Shown: positions 1-7,287, counted from the stretch's first letter. The stretch: 32,034 bases of DNA from Pseudomonadota bacterium (GCA_022572885.1 JACZVC010000032.1:1-32034); one strand, 5' to 3'. Made by a program: numbers and translations. The notes: generated from the letters alone by a model not told the origin.

Positions 1-2033
1 GCCCATAAGTGCGGGTGGCGTTCCCCGACCCGTACACGACGCTTCCGAAACCCTGCGTTACGAAGTGCTTTCGACAGCGCACTTTCAATCCCTTTGTTTA
101 CTTTTAGGTCACGGTTCGAAAAAGCGATCAAAGTATTAAGTTCGAATAGTTCGCCCGGATTAATTAAGCCCTGAAATTGTAAAACGCTATCGGGGTCGTC
201 GCGCAGTAGGCGCGTAAATCTATTAAGGTCTGAAAGTGACAGGTCTTGCATATCCTTCTTGGCGTCGGTAATCGGCGCATCGACGTACGGAGTGAACCCG
301 GTTAGGTCTACTTCGTTTTCCAGATACCAACGGAACGCCGCTACGCCGCGACGTTGCCCGTTCGGATTGTCGGGCGACGGTTTGTCACGCCAGCGTCGAA
401 GGTCGGCGTAAAACTTGTTGGATTTTTTCGGTTGTGACACTTCGACGACAAAAAGGCGCCGATCTTGGTCTTCCAGAAAAAACGCGTCAACATGGTTCGA
501 CGTAAAGAAATAATTAGTGCAGTCCTTAAGGAAGTATTGCGGCGCGAATTTCTTATTAATTTCTACCTGTTCGCGGGTAATCATCCCCTTTATCTTGTCT
601 GCAAAATGACGCGAGTCGGACCCAGTAATTTCGTCGCCATGCACAAACTGGGTATTTTCCGCATACGCATTAAAGTCGCCACTCAATATGTCGCGGGAAA
701 TTTCGGCGCGGTTCGGGCCGTATATATCACCTACAATTTCAGCTAACATTGACTTGCCTACGCCTTGTTCGCTACTCCAAAAAAGAACCGACGTAAAAAG
801 CTTCGCGCCGGGGTGCTGTATTGGGTAGGCCAGCCATTGCAGGAACCAAGGCTTTTGTTCCGGGCAGTCGGCTAACAGGTAATCAATTAGGGCCAGTACG
901 GGACGGACGTTACCCTTGATCGCTTCGACGCCCCAACCTGGCCAAGTATTAATTTTGTTATCGACAACAGACGGTGCACCGGGAGCGTAGGTAATGTCGT
1001 CGTACTCGCAACGTTGCGGCCACTTAATCCATTCGACGGCGGCAGATAACGTTTTTTTACCGACGGTATACGTTAATGGTGCAAACGCGGTTATTAATTC
1101 GTCCTTTCGGTAGAAATCAGAAATTTCGGTATCCCAAAACGCTTTAAGCTTTCGGACGTAGCCGACGCGACTATTAATAAAGTGCAATAGTGTCGTTTCT
1201 TCGCAGTCTTCGACTTCTAGTTCGTCCAGCGCGTTCGTTGAAAATTTCTTCTCCACTAAGTAGTCGTCGATACCGACCTTAACGCCGGTGGCTTCAAAAT
1301 CTGGCAGATTGATAATTTTCGGCAATGCGCCGAGGTTCGTTAGCTCATGTATGAGGCGGCCCAATGCGGCGCGCACGTTTGGTTTGTCAACAATGTCGTT
1401 ATCGAAAACGATAAAGACGATCCGGCCTCCCCATTGTATTTGTGAGAATTCGGGTAATAGTTTGCCGTCCTTAAGGAACGCATAAACGCCAGCCAGGCCG
1501 ATCGCAGCGCAACCTATACGCGCCAGCGCGTTGGCCTTGAACGGACCCTCAGTAAAGAAAATATCAATTTCAATATGTTTAGCTATGTGCTTCCATGACC
1601 GCCGCTGATGCCTGTTAGGCCATGTACGGGCAAAGTAGAAGAATGGGCCTAACTTTGGCGCGCCAATGAATCGAATTTCCTTACCCTGGCGGTCATAAAC
1701 GGCTTCCAGGTAGCGGACGTACCAGTAGCCCTTAACGACCCGACTGTTTATATCGTCGTAGATAATCTGTAGCGAGGGTACGCGCGCCGTATACGTCGCT
1801 AACATCGCGGTTTCGTCGGGCGTTAGATATTTTACTTTTAACTTTTTAAGATACTGCCCGACCATGCCGCGCGCCGCCAGGTACACCACGGCCAGCTTTT
1901 TCGACATTGCTTTTAGGGCGGTTTTTGACGTAGACTTAGGCCGCGAATTCTTAGCTTTGGTCGGTTTCGAAGACGCACGTTTGAAGCCTCGCCCTGTCGC
2001 CGCAGAGCGGGGTTTCTGCTTTTTGGAATTCAT
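1..2033 (-). CDS. Primase-helicase-like protein (DUF3854 TOPRIM-like plus DUF5906 helicase), partial
   Basis: This reading frame stays open from an ATG at 2033 to the left edge, giving 677 codons with no stop, so the C-terminus is missing. Residues 1-45 are Lys/Arg/Ser-rich and probably disordered. Residues about 155-260 resemble the TOPRIM-like DUF3854 domain, with TEGPFKAN (E162, K166), FDND (D211, D213) and a KVGIDDYL signature. Residues about 390-540 form an SF3/D5-type ATPase: Walker A SEQGVGKS at 421-428, acidic GDE at 466-468, a sensor TSN at 511-513, and an arginine pair DRR at 524-526. This matches the DUF5906 family, which includes the helicase part of phage NrS-1-type primase-polymerases. 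No AEP primase catalytic motif is visible in the part present. The likely role is initiating replication of the mobile element. A GGGGAA ribosome site precedes the ATG. Confidence 0.8.
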   Translation of the reverse strand, partial: MNSKKQKPRSAATGRGFKRASSKPTKAKNSRPKSTSKTALKAMSKKLAVVYLAARGMVGQYLKKLKVKYLTPDETAMLATYTARVPSLQIIYDDINSRVVKGYWYVRYLEAVYDRQGKEIRFIGAPKLGPFFYFARTWPNRHQRRSWKHIAKHIEIDIFFTEGPFKANALARIGCAAIGLAGVYAFLKDGKLLPEFSQIQWGGRIVFIVFDNDIVDKPNVRAALGRLIHELTNLGALPKIINLPDFEATGVKVGIDDYLVEKKFSTNALDELEVEDCEETTLLHFINSRVGYVRKLKAFWDTEISDFYRKDELITAFAPLTYTVGKKTLSAAVEWIKWPQRCEYDDITYAPGAPSVVDNKINTWPGWGVEAIKGNVRPVLALIDYLLADCPEQKPWFLQWLAYPIQHPGAKLFTSVLFWSSEQGVGKSMLAEIVGDIYGPNRAEISRDILSGDFNAYAENTQFVHGDEITGSDSRHFADKIKGMITREQVEINKKFAPQYFLKDCTNYFFTSNHVDAFFLEDQDRRLFVVEVSQPKKSNKFYADLRRWRDKPSPDNPNGQRRGVAAFRWYLENEVDLTGFTPYVDAPITDAKKDMQDLSLSDLNRFTRLLRDDPDSVLQFQGLINPGELFELNTLIAFSNRDLKVNKGIESALSKALRNAGFRKRRVRVGERHPHLW

Positions 2034-2120
2034 TAATTAGGTTCCCCATTTAGGCTTCGGGTCATCAATAGGTAGCTACTGATTTACCAATAGGTTGTTG
2101 GTCGTCGTTAATACGCCGTC

Positions 2121-2363
2121 CTACGACTTTTGCAAATTCGGTAGGTTGCTAGTCGCCGTATACGGCCCCGGTATAATTGCCGCTAGTGCTTCGCGTACTT
2201 CGTATTCGTACCAGACTGCGCGTTGCTTATCTCGCCGGGGCGGTGGGAAAGTGCCATCGCGAACGCGACGGTAAATCGTTGGCGCGGACCAACCGGTAAG
2301 TTTCATTACTTCTCGCTTGGTCATCAGACGAAGTTCTTCCAAAGGTCGTTTTGTCTCGGTCAT
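2121..2363 (-). CDS. alpA: AlpA/excisionase-type helix-turn-helix regulator
   Basis: This small basic protein of 80 residues carries the AlpA/MerR-like DNA-binding pattern: LMTKREVMKLTG, then SAPTIYRRVRDGTFPPP, then a WYEYEVREAL segment. In satellites such as P4 and in related islands, AlpA-type proteins act as excisionases and regulators that control the neighbouring integrase. I chose the ATG at 2363 because a GGAG box (2373-2376, complement) lies 9 nt upstream. A TTG five codons further upstream is in frame but has no better ribosome site. The gene sits between the integrase and the primase-helicase gene, all on the same strand, which fits an early replication and excision module. Confidence 0.82.
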   Translation of the reverse strand: MTETKRPLEELRLMTKREVMKLTGWSAPTIYRRVRDGTFPPPRRDKQRAVWYEYEVREALAAIIPGPYTATSNLPNLQKS

Positions 2364-2671
2364 TTTGCTGTACTCCAAGGAGCCGCTTTAGATCATCGTG
2401 CGAACTATTTTAACTCTGTAAAACAAGCAAGCCCATCCGAGAAATGTCAACGTAGTATGGGTCGTATCAAAGGCATGTAAGGTTTGTTTTTCGTCGTTGT
2501 AGAACGTACGGGGGCTTGCCGAGAATTTTCCGTAGCGCTTCTTAACATGACCGACGAAAATACGAAGACGAACTATTTTTTGCGAGGGGTAGGCGCGACA
2601 TAGTTTCGCGCGGGAGTTACGCAAAACGTGGCGAATTAAAAAAATTCCTATTTCGGCTTTAGTTTTCGAGC
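2364..2671. other. Non-coding interval between alpA and the integrase
   Basis: This stretch of about 300 bases separates the integrase stop from the alpA start. A 78-codon minus-strand frame crosses it (2388-2624), but it has no recognisable domain, an unnatural composition and no clear ribosome site, so I do not call it a gene. A TAAAAT box on the minus strand (2407-2412) could be the -10 of an alpA promoter, but no -35 at proper spacing is visible. No strong hairpin or repeat was seen. Confidence 0.5.
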
Positions 2672-3916
2672 CTAACTAGCCGCACGTATGGGGATAACTT
2701 TTTTCTGGCGTCCTTCGACAATCGTTTGCAAATGGTCGGCCCATATTTGCAACGCGTCGCGCTTTTCCTGTGCGTAATCATGGCGGTCGTAGATCGCCGT
2801 CACGCCGCTTTCGGCGTGATTGAGTACCTTCGATACGTGCAAGCGGGGAACGCCTAAAGCGGTCATGTGACTGGCGGCGGTCCGGCGTAGGTCGTGAACG
2901 CCAAACGACGAAATATTGAACTTGGGGCGGTTACGCGTGAGCGCGCGGGTTATCGCTTCGGCGCGTATGGGTTCGCCTTGCACCGTAGGCGACGGTAATA
3001 CGAATTCGCTTCTTGCTTCGTCCTTCTTTTCCGCCTTCGTCGTTACCAGTTCGTCCAGATCCTTAAGTAACGAAATTGCCAAGTCGGACAGGGGGACTGT
3101 ATGGGCACGTCCGTTCTTCGCATCTTCCGCCGGTATTTGCCACGATTTGGCGTCCAAGTCGATAGCATCCCAACGCGCGTTAGCCAGTTCGCCCCGGCGT
3201 TGAGCCGTGACCAGTAACAAGCGAAGCGCGGTTCGTAGCGCGGCGGTCATTTCGCACTGGTCCAGCGTCACCCAAAACGTCTTTACTTCGTCGTCGGTCA
3301 GGGTCCGGTCGCGGGACGGTTCCCGGCCCCCTGGTTTGTCCAGGGCAACACAAGGGCTGGTTTCCAGTATAGCGCGGCGTACGCCGAATTCGAACATTTG
3401 CTGGACCATTTGGTAGGTCCGGTTGGCCTGAATTGGTGCGCCCCGATCTACGATACCGTCCAGCAATTCGACGACTTCCCGACGGCTAATCGTTGCCGCT
3501 TTACGGTCGCCCCAGGGCGGTAGCACGTCTTTTCCTAGAACCCTTTCGACTTCTATCCAGTTTTTACGGTGATCGCGTACGTAGCGGTCTAGCCATTCGT
3601 CAGCCAGTTCGGCCACGGTATGCCCGTCCACGCCTGTCCGGTTCGAATAGTGGGGAAGCAGGTCTTTGGGGTCCAAGCCGTCGCGGACGGCGCACCGGGC
3701 CGCGCTGTGCAACTTGTGGGCCATTTCCAGCGTAGTGCCTGGGTACTCGCCTATGGTAAGGCGGTGCAGCTTGCCATACCGCCGGTAGACGTATACAAAG
3801 GTCCTAGTACCTGTCCGACCGACCCGGATTCGCAGCCCGTGTCCGTTTGTCTCGCTTTTTTCGTAGCGTTTGCCGGTCGCTTTTAGGGACTGGATGCCCC
3901 GGTCCGTGAATTTCAT
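2672..3916 (-). CDS. int: Tyrosine recombinase, phage-type integrase
   Basis: This 414-residue protein would catalyse site-specific insertion and excision of the element at a tRNA gene. The order is that of P4-type integrases: an N-terminal arm-binding DUF4102 domain (residues 1-90), a SAM-like core-binding domain (about 100-190) and a C-terminal catalytic domain (about 205-390). All catalytic residues are visible: R240 in TAQRRGEL, K267, H341 and R344 in HDLRR, H367 in LNHAES, and nucleophile Y376 in AIYDRHD. Length and motif completeness suggest an active enzyme. The ATG at 3916 follows a GGGGGA ribosome site. The gene points away from the tRNA-Pro remnant, and the 230 bases between them contain three copies of an 11-bp repeat that may be its arm-type binding sites. 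Confidence 0.95.
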   Translation of the reverse strand: MKFTDRGIQSLKATGKRYEKSETNGHGLRIRVGRTGTRTFVYVYRRYGKLHRLTIGEYPGTTLEMAHKLHSAARCAVRDGLDPKDLLPHYSNRTGVDGHTVAELADEWLDRYVRDHRKNWIEVERVLGKDVLPPWGDRKAATISRREVVELLDGIVDRGAPIQANRTYQMVQQMFEFGVRRAILETSPCVALDKPGGREPSRDRTLTDDEVKTFWVTLDQCEMTAALRTALRLLLVTAQRRGELANARWDAIDLDAKSWQIPAEDAKNGRAHTVPLSDLAISLLKDLDELVTTKAEKKDEARSEFVLPSPTVQGEPIRAEAITRALTRNRPKFNISSFGVHDLRRTAASHMTALGVPRLHVSKVLNHAESGVTAIYDRHDYAQEKRDALQIWADHLQTIVEGRQKKVIPIRAAS

Positions 3917-3953
3917 AAGCTATCCCCCTAGAGCCTGTCCAACCGGTTAGACT

Positions 3954-4046
3954 GTGGGTATACTCACCGCCGGGTCCGGCCCCGAAAATTCGTTTTACGG
4001 ACAGGGGGTCGGCACGAAAGGCACGTGGGCATACTGTGGGTATACT
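3954..4046. repeat. Three copies of 11-bp GTGGGYATACT near the integrase
   Basis: GTGGGTATACT occurs at 3954-3964, GTGGGCATACT at 4025-4035 and GTGGGTATACT at 4036-4046, the last two head-to-tail. The outer copies share a 14-base match, ACTGTGGGTATACT. They sit between the integrase start and the tRNA remnant. Short direct repeats in this position are usual for arm-type binding sites of tyrosine integrases or for excisionase/AlpA operators, but the function here is inferred from position only. Confidence 0.7.
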
Positions 4047-4151
4047 ATTGCATTTGTTTCACGTTGCAAAGAAGTGAAATTAAATGAAATCTAAAACCGC
4101 CGTTAAAGCCTGAAAAGATTGACATTTTTGGTGGTTAAGGGATTTTCAAGT

Positions 4152-4223
4152 CGGGTCAGCTTATAAAGGCTGTTCTGCTTTGGGAGCAGAAGGTCGGGGG
4201 TTCGAATCCCTCTGCCCCGACCA
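4152..4223 (+). tRNA. tRNA-Pro(TGG) 3' half; 5' half disrupted, likely attachment-site remnant
   Basis: From 4174 the sequence is a normal tRNA-Pro: anticodon stem TCTGC/GCAGA with loop TTTGGGA (anticodon TGG at 4181-4183), a T-arm with TTCGAAT, the acceptor strand TGCCCCG, and ACCA ending at 4223. Upstream, CGGGTCA (4152-4158) could pair with the acceptor at 6 of 7 positions. However, only 15 bases separate it from the anticodon stem, and no D-loop with GG is present. The simplest reading is that an element inserted into the tRNA gene and left its displaced 3' half here, with the intact gene rebuilt at the other end, outside the window. A functional but aberrant tRNA is less likely. Confidence 0.6.
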
Positions 4224-4248
4224 GTTTTCTGGTCTGCATGCCGTTTCT

Positions 4249-4325
4249 GCGCCCGTAGCTCAACCGGATAGAGCATCGGCCTTCTAAGCCGAGGGTTGCA
4301 GGTTCGAGTCCTGCCGGGCGCGCCA
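4249..4325 (+). tRNA. tRNA-Arg(TCT)
   Basis: A complete cloverleaf of 77 nt. The acceptor GCGCCCG pairs with CGGGCGC, the D-arm contains AGCTCAACCGGATAGAGC, the anticodon loop CTTCTAA gives anticodon TCT, the T-arm is CAGG/CCTG with TTCGAGT, and the CCA is encoded. It starts 25 nt after the tRNA-Pro remnant, as expected for a former tRNA array. Confidence 0.97.
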
Positions 4326-4336
4326 TATTTCCTGCA

Positions 4337-4354
4337 GACGCTTGATCAAGCGTC
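4337..4354. repeat. Perfect 18-bp palindrome downstream of tRNA-Arg
   Basis: GACGCTTGATCAAGCGTC reads the same on both strands. It lies 11 nt after the tRNA-Arg CCA end and about 180 nt before the first exported-protein gene. No T-run follows, so it is not a typical intrinsic terminator. It could be a transcript-processing hairpin or a protein-binding site. The rest of 4326-4530 shows nothing else I can support. Confidence 0.5.
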
Positions 4355-4530
4355 GCGTAATACAATTCGTGCTTTTAGCCGATATTCAGCTTTCGTTCAT
4401 AATGACGCGGTATGCTTCAATCACTGCAATTCAAGCTGTAGAAAAGTCTATAGAACGAAACAGCAGAATTGAGTGAACGAATGACCAAGGCCCAACTTAT
4501 AGGTGCCAGTTGTTATTCAGGGGGAAAACG

Positions 4531-5130
4531 GTGAAGAAGTCGTTCATGGCGATACTTGCGACCGCGACGTTATTGGGCAGTGGGGTTGCCCGGGCGGCCG
4601 AATGCAGGTACGAACAAAATACCACCGATAAACTGAGCAATGAAATCGTCGTCATTACCAGGTGGGATGAATTAACCCACTGGTTGAGACAGATTGCCAG
4701 GGAGATTACTGGCCATGTGTCGGCTGCTTCCTATGGGGACCAAAAATATCTTCGCATACAAATTGAGCATGCGAGGCCGAGCATATTAGCGCCAAGCCAG
4801 GGCGTGCTGGAAAATTCGATCGCGGTTCCCGATGGCGGCGAACTTCTTGTTGCGATGGAAGACGGCACCGTCATTACGCTATACGCGGATCGGGCGGTAA
4901 CCGGTCATACCACTTTCGTCCCGCCGCATACCGGAGAGTATGACAACGATTTCTATTGGCTCACAACGTTTGCCACAATCCAGTACGACCTGGATGCCAG
5001 CGCCCTGGAAGCGCTAATGGCGCAAGGCGCCAAAGCCGTGCGCATATTCACGAGTACGGGTTACCACGATATTCGAATACACAAACGAAATCTCGGCGAT
5101 ATCCAGAAAGCCATCGGATGCATTTTGTAA
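4531..5130 (+). CDS. Exported two-cysteine protein, tandem family member 1
   Basis: I do not recognise this 199-residue protein. I chose the GTG at 4531 because AGGGGGA lies just upstream and because it gives a clean Sec signal peptide: KK, a hydrophobic stretch, then cleavage near ARA before AECRYE. A TTG at 4510 is in frame but less likely. The mature protein has one cysteine just after cleavage and one near the C-terminus (IQKAIGC), which suggests a disulfide in the periplasm or outside the cell. Patterns shared with the next three genes include a Trp-Asp/Asn-x-Leu-Thr segment, VSAASYGDQKYLRI, a VP-x-G segment followed by MEDGT, and YDLDASALEALMAQ. It heads an apparent operon, 34 nt before member 2. 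Function unknown. Confidence 0.85.
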   Translation: MKKSFMAILATATLLGSGVARAAECRYEQNTTDKLSNEIVVITRWDELTHWLRQIAREITGHVSAASYGDQKYLRIQIEHARPSILAPSQGVLENSIAVPDGGELLVAMEDGTVITLYADRAVTGHTTFVPPHTGEYDNDFYWLTTFATIQYDLDASALEALMAQGAKAVRIFTSTGYHDIRIHKRNLGDIQKAIGCIL

Positions 5131-5164
5131 AAGTAACGACAACAGAAATCAAGGGGAAACACCA

Positions 5165-5803
5165 ATGAAAAACATCTTGATCTCACTCTTTGCAATCACG
5201 GCGTTACTTGTCAACGGATCTGCGCTGGCCGCCAAATGCAAATATGAAGAAGAAACCGCAGACTTGTTCAGCGGCGTGAAAACCGTTCGTACCAAGTGGA
5301 ATAAACTCACTCCGTGGGGGGAAAAGGGGGTCCATTTTTGGAGCGCTAAAGGGGAAACCTCAATTTTTGTGTCCGTCATTTCAGAAGGCGGCGACAAGCG
5401 TCTTGGCATACGAATAAAATTCAAAAGAAAATCTCAATTCAAACCGACCCGTGAAGAACTGGAAAACGCGATACTCGTTCCCGCAGGCACCAATCTTCTG
5501 ATAAAGCTGGCGGACGACACGGTTGTTGCACTTCCTGCACTTGAACTCGCGCAGGGGGTTTCCGGATTTACCCGGCCATATGCCAACGGTACCGATGATT
5601 ATATTCTTGTAACGCAGGCTGTCATCGAGTATGGATTGGATGCCAGCGCCGCAGAAGCGCTGACAGCGCAAAGATCGGTCGCCTTGGGAATAGTCACCAG
5701 CACCGGGCGCTTTGACATCCCGGTAACCAAAAAAAACCGGGACGACATAAAGCAAGCCATTGAATGCGCGCTGTGGAAAAAAAGAGAAGGGGATAAAAAA
5801 TGA
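5165..5803 (+). CDS. Exported two-cysteine protein, tandem family member 2
   Basis: This 212-residue protein is a paralogue of the preceding gene and has no function I can name. The signal peptide is clear (MKNILISLF, then cleavage near ALA before AKCKYEE). The two conserved cysteines are present, in CKYEE and IECALW. Shared blocks are RTKWNKLTPW, VSVISEGGDKRLGI, LVPAGTNLL, KLADDTV and YGLDASAAEALTAQ. The lysine-rich tail (KKREGDKK) is unusual within the set. The ATG at 5165 follows AAGGGGAAAC. The stop overlaps the start of member 3 in an ATGA (5800-5803), so the two are probably translationally coupled. Confidence 0.87.
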   Translation: MKNILISLFAITALLVNGSALAAKCKYEEETADLFSGVKTVRTKWNKLTPWGEKGVHFWSAKGETSIFVSVISEGGDKRLGIRIKFKRKSQFKPTREELENAILVPAGTNLLIKLADDTVVALPALELAQGVSGFTRPYANGTDDYILVTQAVIEYGLDASAAEALTAQRSVALGIVTSTGRFDIPVTKKNRDDIKQAIECALWKKREGDKK

Positions 5804-6594
5804 ACAAAATCATTTTCAGGACACTCCTAATCCCGCTGTTGCTTGGGACTCAGCTTGGCTACGCCGCGAGTGCCAGTTGCAAATACCAGGCAGAAGGATT
5901 GGACCCGGCAACCAATGAGAAAATCATTCAGACGAAGTGGGACAGGCTGACCACCATGTTTGGCGACACCAAAACCTCGCAGGGTTTTGTGTCCGCCATT
6001 TCCGCAGGCGATGCAAAATATCTTGGCATCAAGTTGAAAATCGTTGACTACTACGCGTTTCCCTTCCTTACTCCCTACAGCATGAAATACCTCAGCGGGC
6101 CCAAAAAAGCACCGCCGGCTGACGATCCCAGGTATCTGGATTTTTTGGACATGCTTTTGGGGGATTCGCTGATCGTCCCTGAAGGATCCACCTTGCGGAT
6201 AACGATGGCCGATCGATCGACCATGGTGCTTACTTCAAGCGAGCATGTCAGGGCGCGTGGCAATTACACGGACCCGTTCCAGAAAAGGAGGTCAAAAAAG
6301 GGCCTGGGCGGGTTTCTGAAGAAGGTAGCCGCGGCGGCTATCGACGCCGAGATTGAAGGAGAGGATGTCGTTAACCGGAATTTCCTTGTTGAAGCTACAG
6401 CCGTCATGCGCTACGGGCTGGATGACGAGGCCCTGGCGGTGTTACGCAAATCAGCAATTACCAGCATGCGTGTGGAAACTCGCGATCGATACTACGCCCT
6501 GGGGCTTCGAAATCGCTTCGAAAACGTGGAGTGGGGCAAGAAATCAAGGGTCAAAGTTCAAAAAGCTTTGCAGTGTGTTGCAAAAAGGGGTTAG
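5800..6594 (+). CDS. Exported two-cysteine protein, tandem family member 3 (enlarged)
   Basis: This 264-residue paralogue has a signal peptide ending near YAASA and the family cysteines in CKYQAE and ALQCVAKRG. It keeps the blocks TKWDRLT, VSAISAGDAKYLGI, IVPEGSTLRI, TMADRST and MRYGLDDEALAVL. It is longer than its neighbours because of two insertions. One is an aromatic and proline-rich stretch at about residues 88-125, before the IVPEG block. The other is a basic, glycine-containing stretch at about 160-185 (RRSKKGLGGFLKK). AGGGG precedes the ATG, which overlaps the previous stop by 4 nt. The extra segments could add a partner- or membrane-binding surface, but this is inference. Function unknown. 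Confidence 0.86.
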   Translation: MNKIIFRTLLIPLLLGTQLGYAASASCKYQAEGLDPATNEKIIQTKWDRLTTMFGDTKTSQGFVSAISAGDAKYLGIKLKIVDYYAFPFLTPYSMKYLSGPKKAPPADDPRYLDFLDMLLGDSLIVPEGSTLRITMADRSTMVLTSSEHVRARGNYTDPFQKRRSKKGLGGFLKKVAAAAIDAEIEGEDVVNRNFLVEATAVMRYGLDDEALAVLRKSAITSMRVETRDRYYALGLRNRFENVEWGKKSRVKVQKALQCVAKRG

Positions 6595-6677
6595 GAATCT
6601 GCGCATCAGGAACCCTGACACGCAGACTCCAGGCAACAATGCAGCACGGTGACCATCACAACGAGGCAGGACATTAA

Positions 6678-7283
6678 ATGAAAAAATTCATCGCATTATC
6701 GATCGCGGTATTGATGATTTTGGGGCCCACCGCTACCAATGCCGCCAAATGCAAATTCCAGACCGATATCGCCAGCCGCGACACCGGGGAGAAGGTTCGC
6801 TGGACGCGTTGGGTCAGGGACAAGTTCTACCATAAAGGGAACTATGGCTTGCTCGCAGCGGTCTCCGAAGGCGACCAAAAGTATCTTGCCGTGCAGGTGG
6901 TCGTTGGCGCCGGCGCGCGCTACAACAGCGACATCATGGGTGGGGTGCAGGTTAGTCTCAGGCCGACCAAGGAAGCGCTCGACGCCGCATTGGTCATTCC
7001 CGAGGGAGCCACGCTTTCGATAACGATGGCGGACAATACGGTATATGAGCTTGTTGCTGAAAACGAGGTCATCGGGGATTCCGACTTTGTGACCCGCGGC
7101 ATGGATCATTATTCGGTGGCTTCATACGCGGTCATCAAGTATCTGCTGGATGCCGATGCGATCGCCGCGCTGAGCGCGCAGCGCGCAAAAGGCTTTAAAG
7201 TTCAGGCCAACGGCAAAGAATATGCGTTCAGCTTTGGCAAGAAACCGGTCGATAAGATACAGAAAATTATCGCTTGTATTTAG
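6678..7283 (+). CDS. Exported two-cysteine protein, tandem family member 4
   Basis: This 201-residue protein closes the set of four paralogues. It has a signal peptide (MKKFIALSIAVLMILG, cleavage near TNAA), a first cysteine in AAKCKFQ and a last cysteine in IQKIIACI at the very C-terminus. Shared blocks are TRWVRDKF, LAAVSEGDQKYLAV, VIPEGATLSI, TMADNTV and KYLLDADAIAALSAQ. It lies 83 nt after member 3 and is followed by a small hairpin (7288-7306) that may end the transcript. No enzymatic motif is visible in any of the four, and the size and layout suggest small secreted or periplasmic binding proteins. Function unknown. Confidence 0.87.
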   Translation: MKKFIALSIAVLMILGPTATNAAKCKFQTDIASRDTGEKVRWTRWVRDKFYHKGNYGLLAAVSEGDQKYLAVQVVVGAGARYNSDIMGGVQVSLRPTKEALDAALVIPEGATLSITMADNTVYELVAENEVIGDSDFVTRGMDHYSVASYAVIKYLLDADAIAALSAQRAKGFKVQANGKEYAFSFGKKPVDKIQKIIACI

Positions 7284-7287
7284 CAAA

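Larger units (their letters stand above)
1..4223. mobile_element. Right end of an integrated satellite- or island-like element
   Basis: Three consecutive minus-strand genes (integrase, AlpA-type regulator, primase-helicase-like protein) lie against a tRNA-Pro 3' half at 4174-4223, which is the classic layout of an element integrated in a tRNA gene. The element runs off the left edge, so its other end and most of its cargo are not visible. Base use differs from the chromosome to the right, with many TTA, CTA, GTA and ATT codons and frequent TTAAT strings. The gene set int, alpA and primase is known from P4-like satellites and from phage-inducible islands of Gram-negative bacteria. No capsid, terminase or conjugation gene is visible here, so the exact class is open. 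The right boundary is inferred from the tRNA match. Confidence 0.8.

Noticed and set aside
465-1485. Plus-strand frames of 65-93 codons in the left region
   Set aside because: They lie opposite the continuous 677-codon primase-helicase frame, which has clear motifs; they are antisense artefacts.
2388-2624. 78-codon minus-strand frame between alpA and the integrase
   Set aside because: No domain, no ribosome site and an amino-acid make-up unlike the neighbouring element proteins; treated as intergenic.
4119-4146. TTGACA upstream of the tRNA-Pro remnant as a promoter
   Set aside because: The -35 is perfect, but no -10-like box lies 16-18 nt downstream.
4156-4365. 69-codon minus-strand frame over the tRNA-Pro remnant and tRNA-Arg
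   Set aside because: It is the complement of tRNA sequence; such frames are frequent false gene calls.
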